Shown here: positions 14,201 through 29,200 of the stretch, one piece after another
Layout of the letters: each line of letters starts with the position of its first letter
Numbering within the stretch: the stretch's first letter is position 1
Source of the DNA: Cardinalis cardinalis
Lineage: Eukaryota > Chordata > Aves > Passeriformes > Cardinalidae
NCBI GenBank assembly: GCA_014549065.1
Contig: JACDOX010000007.1
Coordinates: forward strand, 9,283,648 to 9,347,647
DNA length: 64,000 bases
Direction: 5' to 3'
Notes under the pieces: model-generated
What the model saw: only the letters and a program-made list of their open reading frames with translations
What the model was told of the DNA's origin: nothing
Databases searched by the model: none
Program-made: the position numbers and the translations under genes

Positions 14201-17200
14201 TTTTTTGGTATTAATTTATCTTTTATCTATTATTCTCTAATTATTCTAATAGTCATTAAGTGAAATCCAGGTGTAAATAATGTACTTCAGCTGCTATGAT
14301 TCTCTTGGTTTGCAGAAAGAATTTTCGGTTTTTATTTCAAATTTTTTTTTTTAGCCAAGTGCCTGAAGTAAAACAACTTGCTTCTGCTCTACACCTGCAA
14401 GTTGTTTTGGTATCTTACTGTATAAAATCTATGGCTGTTGTTTGAAATTGGTCTACTCTCACAAATAGAGTTGACCCNCTCAAAGAATTTGGAGATACTG
14501 TTTTCATTATCTTGTCTGAATATAATTTTGACCTTTTTTTTAAACAAAATGTTATTCTAGAGGTTCTTTAGCAAATTCATGTAATATAAGATATTAAAAA
14601 AAGCAGTTCTTGCTTGTTTAAAAAAATAGTTAAGCATTATTTTCTCATTGGGATTTGAATAAAAATTCCAAAATGTTTAGATCAAGAGGAAAACAGCAAA
14701 TTTTGAACCCTAATTAAAGGAGTGTTGGCTTCTGTGGTTAATGCTTTGTATTGTTTTGAATGTCCCATGTGACATCCTATATTTCAGTAATAATGAGGAA
14801 ACCATGGGGATTAGCCAAGATTCAAGTAATATGGAATTTCGTCAATTAAGTTTTGCACTTAGGAACCAGGTCTAATTAAGGACACGATTTTGAGACTTGA
14901 GGAAATCATCAATCACTTGCAAAGATTCAGCTTACAAATTATTTGTCACTTTGGAAGTAGATGAGTCCATGGTTGTATATAATGTAAACAGATGCTGCAG
15001 CATTTGTTGCATAAAGAGATTTCTGTTCTCATCAGCTCCTACCTCTTCCCTTGCATTTGCACTGCAAAAAATGTGAAAAAGTAACTCAACCATAGAGGAG
15101 GAAGGTGAGCAGCTTACTTCCACCTTAGTATCCTAACTGAGGACTCAGAACAGAAGAAGACAGAAGAAACCTGTAGGTGTCTTGCCTCAGCTCACTATAG
15201 TGTCTTGAAAACCCTTATTCTGATGTGTTGATCTCTGCTAATAAAGTTAAATTAAATTAAAGCTGAATCAGAATCTGCAGCAGCATGTGATGTTATGCAA
15301 ATGGACCGGGTCAGTTTAAATTACAGCTTGGCTTAATTAGGATTAATTCTCCTGAGTGACCTAAAATGTATTTGTGATGTCTTAGCAGAAAATGCTATTA
15401 AGACTGATAACGGGCTTCCTTTTCTCAGCAAACATATCTTTATGTTTTGGCTAACACTAAAACAGAAATCTGGAAATGTTTCTGTATCTAGGAGTATTCT
15501 GTTTGTTTAAAAGTGCCGTAACCTGTCAGATGGATTGAAAACTTGTCACATGCCAACTTAAACAATCATTGAAAGTAATGTTTTAACTGCTTTGGCAGTA
15601 TTCAGAACAGATCAACTGAGTCTGCCTTGAAAACAAAGAATGACCATAGTTGAGTTAGATACAGATTCTATCAGTTTTAAATTTTTATTTAAATTCAGGG
15701 TTCAATCTTTGAGGATTACAGAGAAAGCAGAGAGAAAATTTTACTTGTAACTTATTGGGGGTTTTTAATACACTTGAGCAAGGACCTAGAAACCAGACTT
15801 TNGTGTTTCTGTCAGGAATGTAAGCTTCAAATTACAGGCTCCATTGTTGTTCCTNATTCTTTTCCTTGCCTTGATGTGTTGGAAGCTCAATAAGAAGGAA
15901 GCAGGGGGGAAATGTTTTGCAGCCCTACAGGGGTGTATTACAAAATGAGTAGGGTTTTGCTTCTAGGAANTGCACTTTATCTGTGTAAGAGGATTTTGGC
16001 CTGCCATCCCCTCACAATGATTGACTACTGTAACTACCTAGAATCTGTATGAAAATGTGGCTACTTGACGCTGCCCCTTAATTTAGGTTTACTAAATCCT
16101 TTCCTGGATTTGAATCTTAATGCTTTCTAAGGTCAAGTTGATTCCAGTTATCTTGTATCTTAGGCTATTAAAGCACACATACTGCATTTCATTAACAGAC
16201 TTTGGAAGTATAAGGAACTTTGATTCCAAACTGAAGTAATGATAAAATCTCAGTGGTTGCATAATTAATCTTGCCGGCTCTGAGCTAAATACTGCATTTT
16301 TCTGAAATAGACCTACTCTTCCTTTAACATGTTCTGCATATATTACCTTTTACTGTTTGTCTTCCTGGTTTTGAGTATCCTGTTTTTGTAAGATGCCAAT
16401 TCAGTGTAAACTACTTTTGTTCCACCTTACAGAATGTAATATGTAGAAGTACTTTCAAAGGCCTTTTCTGTTAATTTTTATCTGAATATGATTATACTAC
16501 AAGTAGGATGCTACGTGAAGACTTTGGAGCATAATGTATTACAGTTTCACTACTTTTTTTTTTCTCCATCCTTCCCTATCTTTTTCCCCTTTTAGGTTTG
16601 AAATTCTGTGGCTTACTTTATGTCAGTTTCACAATTCTGTGGAAATCGAGGTCAGTAAAAAAACTCCAGTGTATTCTGAGCAGTTGTAGAATACTTAATA
16701 TTGCACATAATTCGGCAGTAAAAGTTTGTATTCATACCTTGTATGTATGTCTGTAAAAACAGGTTTAAGATTCCACTTATGTTTTATACAAATGGCTTCT
16801 GTATCTGAAAATAGAGTCTAAAAAGGGAATAGCAAAATACAGTTTTCCAGTTGGCATGAGACTTTCTTTTTTTTTAGTGATTTGAATTGAGTAGATAAAT
16901 TTCTGGCTCACTTTAAAAAGTCTTTTGTGAACAAATTTCTTGTCTTCTAATGGCCTGATTGCTATTTCAAGTAGTGTACAAGCTTTGTATGTTAGACATT
17001 CAAGTGTGTGAATGCTGATGTACAAACTAAGAACTGTCTTGTANAGAAAATTTGAGGTAGTTTCTTATAGGCCATATAAGTTATTTAATGTCTGGCTAAT
17101 TTTTTTTATTAGGCTGCACTGTTCAGAATGTGAAATTGGAAAACACAAAGAAAATTATCTATATTCTTAACTTTATTTTGAAGAAAATACTGTAATTTTG

Positions 17201-20200
17201 AAGCTGAAGACTATTGTAGTGAAAACATGGAAACAATTATAGCCTTTCCTTTCAACTTGTTGTCCCTAATGCGTTTTACACAGAGTAATTACATTTTTGT
17301 GGACAATTACAGTATTTGAAGTGTGTCATATAGGATATTTGACAGATGTTCTGCAATTCTTTTGCTTTTTGAATAATGAAGCAGCTATTTAGGTCTGACA
17401 GATGGANCTGATGGCAGGGTAAATCAGTAGGAAGAACTATTGCATGTTTACATACACTGTGTTACAACAGTAACATATATTGCATGCTGATCACTGTACT
17501 TGTCATTACTCCGTTTGCTTATTTTTGCGATCAGTTATTCTCAAAATTATTGAATATGCAAAATACCAACCACTCAATAGTTGTATGTGTTGTAGAAATT
17601 TGTNATTTGTGTTATCAATTCAGTTGGACAAAAACCAAATGTGATTTCCAGTGTAGTGGCCTGTGTTTTGCAGAAGGGCCAGGGGTGACTGCCTCACTCA
17701 AGGCTGAGACAAACCCGCTGGTTGGCAGGATTTTTACCCTTTCTCAGGAGCATGGTTTTCTGCCCTAGGCAAGTAAAATGGGTTCTTTTACACAGGAGTG
17801 AACACTGCTGAGCTTTCTTGATTTTTGAGGCAGCAGCTGCCACCAGATGTTGGGTTTCTGTAGCTCTTACATAACAAGCTATGATCTTTGGTAGTTCTTG
17901 GGGGAAAAAAAAGCAAACTAGTGAGTGGCCTTCTGAAATACTCCATACTAAAGCAGGAGTTGGCAGAGGATAGAGGAGCAGACCTGTTTGCAAGATTGCT
18001 CTCAAGTGTGAGGCAGAGTTATGCCTCAAGGCAAGGTATGAGACTGTGTTAATGTGAATGGGAAAACAAATGTGTTTGGATATCAAAGTTTTGAAGTTAA
18101 AATGTAGATTGGAATGAAACAATGTTGATGCCTGGATGCCATGGGTATTACCTGGATAACTGTAGACCAATTAACATCAACATAGTTTAAAATTATTTAC
18201 TTCTGACCATTTCCAGATGNCTTCTTCTTGTGTCAGTTCTCTAGACTTCCCTGGTTTATTTATGCAGCTTTTANTACAGGAGATTCCAGCTCAAATGCTG
18301 TCAAGACTGTTCTGGAGCTGTAGCAGTTGAATCCTTTTTTGTAAGGAAGCACAGTGAGGACTAGTAACATATAGGAAAATTAGTTGCTTGGTGTTCAAAG
18401 TCATATTTTTCCTCTGGTCTCTGAAGCTTGTTGGTTGATATTCCTGCTCTGTTCAATCAGCACAGAGATACTGATAAAAACCTAGGAGCCTGGATACCAC
18501 AGTTAGTGCTGATGATTCAATAACTCAGGAAGACACATGACAAAACAGCACAACCTCTGAGGTTTTTTTTATTAAATGATAGCCAGTAAGATTTAACAGC
18601 CAGCAATCAGGATCCAAACCTAGCGAGTCTGGGCTTCTCTGCATATATGTTCTGGCATGTTGTGCGTGTCATCCAGTATGTGTATTGAGAAGAGAGCACC
18701 CATGTAGGTTTTATAATAGGTTTCTGTAAATATTCACCCATCCACCCGTCCTGTACTTAAAAATGGCATGCTGGCAATGTGAAGAAGAAAGGATGTATGA
18801 TCATCTGCACATGCAGTTTGTTTTGGCTCATGTCTGTTTGTTTTACTGACCTGTCAACTTCAGTGTTTGTGCATCCATGACAGTCTGCAGCAGCTGAGAG
18901 TTCTTCTCTTGGTTTTGTTAGTGATGTTGAAATGATTATGCTGTTTATATTGANTTAGGCACAGACATGCAGAACAGCTCTGAAATCACCTCATATTCAA
19001 ACTTCTCCTGTGTTTGGACAAATTACTTAATAGCCATTTGCAACTCAAATAAATGGAATGAAGTTTGGAAGTTGTAGGAGCAGTCTTTCCATCTCTGTTA
19101 ACTGCACAGTCTTTGTGGTTTTNTATATTACATGAGGCTGGTGTACCTGCTTGTAACGTAAACTTAGAAGACAGGAGTCATGTGTTTTCAGCTGCAGTGG
19201 TGCACGTAGGAAAAACTCCAGCAAAACTCTTAATAAATTCAATATTTGTCCTTTACAGGAAACAGATGAATGTCCAACAGCAGTGTTTGGGTACTGTTGA
19301 TCATAGAATTATGATCAGTAACTTTAAAAACACAGCTAATTTTAAAACACTGTAATTTTAAAAACACAGCTAGCTTTGTGGTTATTGAGAAGTGTTTGCT
19401 GAAATTATGAACTTTAAAATAAAGACTAACAACTTTACCCAGTTGTTAGTTTCTGGTTTAAAGACCAGTGTGAAATTTCTGGGTCATAATTTCCATTTTC
19501 ACTCCCCGTAGGTAATTATATGTACCACAACTAAGCTTCTTGCAGCTTTTTGTCTAATACAGAAGCTTTACACAGGATTGTGAGCATTTTGCTCACTTAG
19601 TGCATAAATTATCTCACTGTGCTGCGCTACTAAGAGAGTTGTCTGTCTGGTCCTGACTAGGAATGGTGATCAGAGTGATCCTCTCTTGTTCCTCTCGTCT
19701 GGGAAATCTGTCATTTGGCAGAATGTAATGTTTTGAAGGTTTTTATTGTGAGATTGGCCATAATCTTGGGGCTTACATAATTTTTCAATGGACACTTAGA
19801 AANAGCTTTGAGTACTGGAAGATATTTTAATGTAGGCCATGCCATTCTGTAAGCTGCCCTTTCTGTTGTGGGTCTCCAGCAGTTCTGGTTTAATTTTCCA
19901 CTTTCCAACATCAACTATTCTGTGGTTCTCTGGTCATCTGCATTCATTTAGATTTTTTATTTCAATGGNACATTAATGGCTGATGTCCAATTAGAAGGAA
20001 AAAAGTTTCAAAACATCTAACAGCAGAAAATAAAAANACTTTTCCTGTGTACATTAGGCAGTCATAGATGATTTCAAAATGTGCAGGGGGAACAGTAAAT
20101 ACCTAATGTCCTTAAAATTTGGATTCTTAATTTTTAAGTTATAAAACAATATTCCTGTAGCATGTGCTTTTTTTGGTTATCTGAAAAGAGCTGAACAATA

Positions 20201-23200
20201 CAGAAGGTAAGTGAAGTTTGTGCAAGAAAGTGCTAATACTTCTAAATTATTTTAAAATTCTGAATCCCACTTAGGAAATGAAGATAAAACTCTGCTTGGA
20301 TTCCATGTGGTCAAAAATGAGCAGAGTCNGTGTTATATGAATTTCCAGAAGTATGACATATACTTAAGCATTTAAAAGTTTAATTTTTAATATTTTCTGT
20401 AGTCTTAATATAATTTTCTGAGTAACAACAAACNGTATACAATTTTCACCATAGTGCTGTAAGAGATTGTTTAAAATGTTAAATATTTTTGGTATAATTC
20501 AGTTCTCTGTATGCAGTTTCTACCTGTGTATATTCCTTCAGAAGAAGAAAGAAAAAATCCAGTGTTATATGCCAATAACGTCNGGCGTGTAATGGCAGAG
20601 TAAGTATGTTGTAATTCTGTGTAAAAATAGATGTGTGATTTTAAATTTAGACTGAAGAAAATATCACGAAATCAAGTCGGTGTTGTTGTCTGCCTACAAA
20701 GAACCTTGTAGTCTGCAGGAATGTCTGCAAGACCTTTTACATAGCAGTTATGTTCCCCTCTGAGGAGCCAGAGAGCCACAAATACAGCAAGAACTGTTGG
20801 AGTTGATGGGTTTGGAATATTTATTTTTGGTTNGTTCTTTTGGGGGTTTTTAACATGCCTTCATATAACAAGCCAGTTCTGCTTGCTCCAGTGGGTATTT
20901 AGTCTTTTGGGGGAAGGGTATGGTGGAATTTTAGGAAAGTTATGTAACTGAATTTTGTGCTTTTGGGGTTGCATTTTAAGCTGTGACTGTTTTAATGAGG
21001 TTAAGAATTGTTTCATGTGTCCATTGTTAGCCTGTAGTATTTCAAACACTAAAGCACAGTGAAGTGGCTTTACTTCCATTGGAAAGAGAATTGAAACAAG
21101 GCAAATTAATTGAAGTTTAATATTAGTGTAAAGACAGTTAAAACACTTGCCTATAGGGTATAATAAAGGCAACATTTAATACTTTACCTCTTTTGTTGTA
21201 TTTTTATTAATGTCTTTTTCNTTNANTTTTTTGTTCTTTCAGTAAATCTTCCATTAGTCAGTAGATAACTCTTTCCCATATTTACAGTGAACCCTCAGGC
21301 CTGTGATCACTAATAAGTCGTGAGAGATTTGTGTATCTTCTTAATCCTGATTTTGAAAGAACTTGTGAAATCATAATTTTCTTTGTGTAACTTCTCTTCT
21401 GTTTCCAATTTAAGCCAAAGGCCAGTTTGTAGGTAGTAACTAAGAATTCTTGTCTGGTTGAACCCAGGTCTGTGAGTTTCCTTAAGGATGTTGAGACCAT
21501 AATGTAACAATAGATCCGTTGTACAAAAGGACATTCCTCAAAGGAGAAAAGAACAAAAGGACCTGTTTGAATCATCCTGTCTTGGAGTCAAAAATCTTTG
21601 AGGCACTGGCCTCAAAGGCTTTCNTTGTTAATTAAAGACCATCACCTGGCAAGTGCTGTCCTCAGACTTTGTGTGGAAGGCCAGGTTATTAAATCGTCAT
21701 TCTGAACTCTGCTCCAATCNCATAACAAGGATTATGTGCTATAAGGAATACTTTTGAAAGCCTACAAAAGTGTACAACAACTGGCATGTTGCAAGCCTTC
21801 CCCTCTAAGTGCACTTAAGAGGAAAAATGTGATTATGTTTCTCCCTCCCACTCCTGAAGAATTAAGCATTTGTGGTCACAGGAGTGCAGATCTAATAGGA
21901 AGACTGTCAGAATGAAAGATGTCAAAAACGGCTTTGGAATGAAGCAGGGGCTATAGATGCTGTGTTAATGTGAATGGGGAAACAAACATGTTTGGATATC
22001 AAAGTTTTGAAGTCAAAATGCAGATGGGAATAAACCAGAATGTANATGCCTGGATACCATGGATAACTGTAGACCAAGGAACATTGACATAATTAAAAAT
22101 AATTTACTTCTGACCACTTCCAGGTACCTCCTTCTTAGGTCAATTCTCTAGACTTACACATGCAGCTTTTAGTACAGTAGATTCCAGCTCAAATGCTGTC
22201 AAGGCTGTTCTGGAGCTGTAGCAGTTGCAACTCAAATACCTTGGGTGCTGTTTGGTNGTAGCATTGCACTCTGCATTGCTGGATAAAGGACAATATTACT
22301 GCTTCATCTAGATTTTCTTGAGGCTTGAGTTAGTGGCAGTGTAGCATCTTATTGTCAAGAGGTCCTTCTGGGATCTCTTTAGGTGTCTTCTTACTCTTCC
22401 TCCCCATCATATTTCTCTGGCAGAAGTGCTTAATTCTGCTNAATATTTTACAGCATCAAAGGTGGTACTCCCAGGTAATAATGTATTTGTGAGTCTAGAA
22501 CCAGTGTTGTGGAAACCTTGTGTCTTGCTCTTGATTTCAGAGGGAGTTGATAGAAGTTGCTGAGTGCAGCAGTAGATACAGTTTCTGCTCTTGAAATTCT
22601 TTGCCTTCACAATAATCTTAATTTTTGAACAGCTTCTATTTAGCATTGAACAAAGCCTTTGACANGACATCTGTATCTTATGCTGCTTCTGCTTGTTGAC
22701 TTTCTGAAGAATTTTTGGTTTATCCATATTTGACTAGCTTTCCTGTGGGTGGCCACAGAAGTGAGGGATGGTGGTCTCTAGATACTCAATTTTTATATGT
22801 ATATATATATAAGTGAACACTAAATATTTTATTAAGGAGATGCTGTCGTTCACAGAGGTTTGCTTCTTTAGGATATTAGGTCCTTGAACACTGGATAAAT
22901 TTACTTGCCCAAAAAGTGAATGCCAAAGTGTGCCTGTGTTATCANAGCAGGAATTACTCATACAGGATAGCCACTGCTGCTGAACATGCTTGCCATCCTT
23001 TGGGTCATTTTCTTAATTTGCACAAAAAGTATGTGCAGAATAGATCAATCTGCTGTTTAAAATATGGTCCCTACTTATATTTTAATGATATCCTTAGCAT
23101 TTAATTTTCTCATAAAACTAATTTTTGAGTAAGTCTGTCTTGTTTGGTCTTTCTGGCCTTGTTCTGGCTCGTACTCAGTTCAGTCAATGCCTGTGCCACC

Positions 23201-26200
23201 CACCAAGTGCTATCAGGGGCTATGTTTAGAGTCACTTTCAAATCACTAAAAATGTTGAGTGCTTTTAAATATGGCAACAGTCCCGGCTGGTTCTCTTTAA
23301 AATCAATAAAGTGTGGTGCTGTTCTGGGCTTTAATTCACTTCATGTGTTCTTTATTGGCTCTAACAAAATTCTGAACCCACCCTACTAGTAAGTCATGCC
23401 CTGTAGGTAAATATTCTATTGCTTTACTTTTGTATTACTTAAAAAAAAATCATCATTTTGGTGTTCATGTGCATAACCTATTATTATCTTATGTTGATGG
23501 TAGTCAACATGGGTTGTTTTGGTCTGTTAATTTCTTGAGTTCCACAATTTCTTCTCTGTATTTTCTACTTGAGTGTCAAACATTCTGGCCCATATTGTTT
23601 TTTGGGGTTTTTTTAATCTTCGAATTAATAAGTAATAGTTTACTGGAACTATGTTAGTGTTGTAAAATTGTCAGCCACTTGAAACTTCAATCCCAGCTTT
23701 TCCAGAACTATTAGGAACAAACCACTTGACCTTGCAATCACAAGTATTTATTTCTAAAAATTTCTCAGTGTTAGAGGAAATATCTCTATCACTCTTAGAG
23801 CATTGGGAAATACTTAGTTTGATTCATAAGACTTGTTGTCTTAATTGTTTCCCAATGTAAAATATTGCACGTGACAGAAGGGGTTTTTTTTTCCTGATGA
23901 CAATTTTCCTATCCTTAGCTAGTAGTTGGTTACATTGTTTTTTGTATTTTCTCTTATGCCTTAAAAAGTCTTATGCTTCTTAGCTGCATCAACTACAACT
24001 TTTTATGCATTTTTACCTTTCTATGTTGTTTTNCTGCATCATAGTTCTTACTTTACTGATACCTATTTAAAGAATTATTTGTTTTGTGGTTTGTTTGTAG
24101 TATTTTCCCCTAAAGAAAATATGTTAGTTGCCTCTTTTCATTGTGGGGTTGTACCCATTTGCTACTGTTCTTAAATGCCTAATTTTCATGAGCNACTGTA
24201 TTCTGAAAGACATCTCTTAGTTGTACTCAAAGTACTATTTAGGGTATAGAAATTCCGTTTGAAGGAAAAAGTAGATAACTTTTACTCCCACTTTTGGGGG
24301 AAAGACAAAGTGGTTACTCTGCTGCTCTTTAGGACTCAGATATGTTTGAAATAAGTATGTCAGTAGCTTAACTTTTACTTAGTTTCAAAAATTCANTTTG
24401 TACATAGATAAGCCAGTGGTAGTGAAAGCAGCTGATTGTGAAAATCTGCACTGCAGGCTCTTTGTGCAAGTCNAAAATAAGCTCAGCTGTAATTACAGAT
24501 ATAAGGTGACTAGATGATGATACACAGACCCACAGGTCACTTATTCACATGCAAACACAATTTGTTTAGTTTTAGTTTCTCTTAAAGACTGTCTTTGAAA
24601 TAGGGAAGAATATGGTTAGGTGGTACAGTTGGGGGAAAAATGGAAGACAAATTATTGCAAATTTGTTCATTTTTTTTACATGTAGCAGATGTTGAGACTG
24701 AAACTTAATGGAAACCAGAAACCTTTGGTCCTTTGTTTTTCAAAACTGTAAGCACCTCAGAACTTAAGTTGTTTCAGTACTCCTGATTTGAGCATTTTGT
24801 TTTCCTAGATCTTTTGAGTGTTAAACTCAACACTGTAATAACATGTGTGACACTGTCCAGGAGTTCTGAAGTTTCATTTTTGATGAGCCCAGAAATGCAG
24901 CCTTCCTGTAGAAATAGCAAAATGTCATGGTCCAGTTTGCATTTTTCCAGTAATTTTGTTTATCTTCCTCACAGAAACATTTAAAGGCATATTTTTATAT
25001 TTGCAGTAGATGCTGAATTTGTTTGAAGTGCAGCATGTTAGACATGGAACTTGAAACATCTGTCTTCCTGATGTTTTCTGTCAGGTGCTTGCCAGGATCA
25101 CTTTCCCCATGTTGGAGCATGTCATACTGTTAAAGCACTGACTTACCAGCTTGACATATGAGCATTACATTTTGCTTTTGAAAAATGAGTACTTTTATCC
25201 AACATGCTGGTGAAGGCAAAAAACATTAAAAGTAGTCTTCTGTGTCCATCTTCGCTTTTGTCATCAAGGTTTGCTTTTTTTCTTGCAGGCTCTGACAGCA
25301 TCAGAATGTAATCTTTGCCAGTATATGTGATAGAGTAATGCTAGTTGCAGAAGAGCAGCCTTGAGCATGGGAGTTTACAGTAACTTACTGGTCTGACTCG
25401 TGGCTATTTGTTGTATTCAGTGGCCTGTTGAATCTAACTTTGGAAAAACTGCTGTGTTATGTATCTATGCTGTCTGAAATTTCCTTGGGTGGTCCTGCAC
25501 AGGTACTGTTTGGATGCTCAGCATTCAACTTCAAAATCCAGACTGTNTTTTTGGCATTTTTATACCATCAAAGGCATAAGCATCAGTATAAGTGGAATTA
25601 CTGTAGTGCTGGAGTTAACAAGCATCCATTTGAAGCGTTGATGGTGAAGCGTCTAGAGAGTAAATCATGTGAGAAGTGGCTGAGGGAGCTGGGGCTGTGC
25701 AGCCTGGNGAGAAGAAGGCTCAGGGGGATCTTACTGCTCTCTGTAACTGCCCGAAAGGAGGTTGTTCCAAGCTGTGGGTTGGCCTCTTGTCCAACACAGC
25801 CAGTGATAGGATGAGAGGAAATGGCCTCAAGCTGCTCAAGGGGAGGTTCAGGTTGAACATCAGGAAGAATTTCTTCATGGAAAGTGTTAAATGTCAGAAT
25901 GGGCTGCCCAGGGAGATGTTTAGGAACCAGCTGGATGTGACACCATGGTTTAGTTGAAAAGAGTGNTCAGTCAAAGGTTGGGCTTGACCTCATAGGTCTT
26001 TTCCCACCTAAAAGGTTCTGTGCATTGTTTGGGTTTCATGCCATAAACAAAAATGGAGGTGAGAGATACGTTGTGCACTCTGTTCGTTTCTGTGAATACT
26101 GTGAGTGTGGCAGGTGGAGAACATAGTCACAGAACAGGGTTAACTGTGCAGCTTCTTGCAACATTTATTTTCTCAAGGAAGAAATAAATTTTTTAAATGT

Positions 26201-29200
26201 TAAGTAATACTTTGCAACACTCTGGTTTGAACTGCAACACTCTGGTTTTTGAATGCTGACAGCACAAGGAGAACCTCTTCTGTTTTTTACTCCTTGAAGA
26301 TTTGTGACGTGCAAGTCTACAAGATCAACAATTACAGGACCCAATTTCAAACAACACCAGGCAGAAATACAGTCATTGGCAGCTTCTTTTTCTGTCTAAA
26401 AATTAGACCATTATGAGATAATGGATTCCTTATGTGAACTTCAGACTCATGACTGGACCTTCTTTTGCGTGGAGGATGTCACAAAGCAGTAGTCTGAGGA
26501 GAGAAAACAGACTATCTACTCTGGCCTTCCAAAACTAAATAGTTGGCAGCACTTCAGCTTGAGAAAGGATGGGAAAAAAGAGAGTGGAGAGTGGTTTTGA
26601 AGATCAGGAAAATCCCAGTGTTCTGAAAAAGCATACTAAAGGAAATCTTACTTTTCATAGCAGGAGAGATGGAAAGCACTCAACAGTAGATCAGCTGAAA
26701 GTACATGGAGTAAGTCTTTAAAGTGTGCAAAATTGTGGCATTCATTACCAGATAGATAAAATTACTTCATCAGAGCTGAGATATACTGTAAAAAACATGT
26801 GATTAATTAGTGATTCTAAAACATAGTGGTACAAANGGTTTCTGGTTCAGGAAGTTCATGTACTACTGATGACTAGATTAGATGACTACTAATAATTGGA
26901 GTTACTTGTCCACTGTGTTTTGTATGTCTTTTTGCTGAACATCCAGTAATGAAAAAAAACCAAATTAGATAGAATCCTAATGTTTTCAGCACCCGATAAA
27001 GATTATAGTTGATTTAAAGGAGTTTTTCTGAGCAGCCTGTGGAATGTTCTCTTGATTAGTTCACAGTTCTGCTTATGAACAATGTAAAACATTTTGAGAA
27101 TCTTTTTGTTGAANTGTAGTTTCCAAATGTCACAATATTGCCTGTACTATTTTTTCTCACTTTACATAATATTCCAGCAGTCACNTTCTGTTTTGTGTTT
27201 GGCATTTTGCATGCATAGTGGATTGGTATGCAGAAAATGAGGAAGTTAATAATTTATCTTATNTTATGACTGCACAAATGTTAGACATAGAGAGCTGTTT
27301 GATATAAGACATCAGGATATAACAAGTATAACTTGGGTTTCTCAGATTGGGTTTGCAGGAAAGCTTTTGGAGTTTTGTTTCATTTGAGTTTATTATTTTC
27401 AAGCAACTTGCTGACTTTGAAACTTGATGTAGTGTGGTGTCATGATGGGTAAACAGCCAGCATCTTGGGGAGGCAGGGAAGGAAAAAGTCTCAAGGTATG
27501 TCAAGTGAGACATTCATATGAGGCCATTTAAATCTGCTGGACTTTTTAAAAGGCTAGGCTCACATTAACTGAGTGTGAAGAAAAGAGTAGGAGAAATGCT
27601 TTCAAATGAAGATATGGGAAAAGTTGTTTTATTTTTAGTGTATTAAGAATATGGGATTGTACTTTTGATTNGCATCTCAAATTGAAATTACCTTTTTTTT
27701 CCCAATTGAAGTAGATAAGATTGCCCTGGAGGATAAATTAAAATAGTTTGATAACTGGTTCTGTGGAAAATCCTGTGAATTGCACTTTTACAGAGGCCTT
27801 ACAGTGAACTCTAATAAGCCAGGCTTTATTCTAAGAAATTAAAAATTTCACAAGTCTTAGCATAAATAATGAACTTTATATGTCACCCAGCTTCAGTTTC
27901 TTCAACATTCTGAGCTGAAATCAAGGTCCTTTAAAGCTGCTAGCTCTATGCAGCTTGTGATTTATCTTCTGAACTCAAGAGCCCCTTGAACTCTGTCTGG
28001 CCTTGGCTGATTCTATGATTGAACTTTGCTTTGAGTAAAAATGTTTCTTTTCTTCCTCACTTCTGACCTTTGTTATTGTGAAAGTCTGGATATATATGTA
28101 CCCTCTTTAAGTTCATTTGTTTGGGGTTTTTTTAAGTCCAGCGGTTTGAAAATTACTAGAGGTGAACAAGAGAAGCTGCTTTTGTCTTTCTGAATACCAT
28201 TTTGCGTTTGTGTTGACATTGAACATACATGTAGGTATTAATTGTAGTGGGGATTTTCCATCACTGATAGCAGCAATATAATTCTGGCCCAACTACCACC
28301 TCTTTTATAAGGGGTGCACAAAGCTATAAAAAGATGCAGGTTGTGTTTCCCGTTGTGGTTTGGCTGAGTCTGAAATGACCCTGGCTTTTGTTTGGAATTT
28401 ATTTTCTATCTTAAGTTTGGTTTTGATTTTTTTGTTNTTTGTTTTGGGCTTTTTAAAAATTTCTCTTGGCTAGGCTCCTTCAACNTATTTGGGGACCATT
28501 ATTTAGCAGTTATTCAAATCTGGCATTGGTGCTGGGCTGGCAGTCAGTCAGGCTTCAACCCTCCCCCCAGGCTGAGTTCTGTGATCTTTTTAGTCATCTT
28601 TCTTCTGATGTGTTGGAACAGCATCTTGCTTTTGGTTTTAACAAGCTATTGTTTCTTGCTTTGGCTTGCCACCTTATGGTTATGTTTTAGCTTGTCCGTC
28701 TTCTCTATTTCTCTTGAGAGAATTCTTGAATTTCTTCTGTTTCTTTAAAGTGTCTTTATTTTAATTGCCACCTTTAATCATTTTCAATGACACTAATTTT
28801 TTTTCTGCCCTTTCAGAATTTAAGTGTCTTACCACTTCTCTGATTTCCTAATATGTCCAACAGAGGAACACTTTACTCTTTCAGTTTCCTAACTTATTTT
28901 TAACATGCTTCCCCTTTTGCATGTAGTTCCCCTGTGCTTCAGCTGATCGCCTGTAAGTTCCTGTATTTTTGTTACATGCTATACCTTGTGTGGCCTGGAG
29001 AACTGATGAATTTTGGTGTAATATGCTTGACTGGGCTAGGTCTTTGTTTCATTCTTTTGTGGAACTGCTCTGGGTAATACTGTCTGTAGCATGTCCTTGC
29101 TGGAGACAGTTGACATGGATGTCTATAGGGATGATCGAGTGCAAAAAATGGGAATAGGAAGTGATCTCAACTTGCTGGGTAGACTCTGCTTCTTTCATCC

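Noticed and set aside
17694..18170. 158-codon minus-strand open frame
   Set aside because: It overlaps intron sequence and repeat copy A, has no recognisable domain, and copy B does not keep an equivalent frame.
27960..28020. Possible CR1 tail (GATTCTATGATTG)
   Set aside because: Only about 13 bases resemble the CR1 octamer end; no upstream CR1 sequence supports it.
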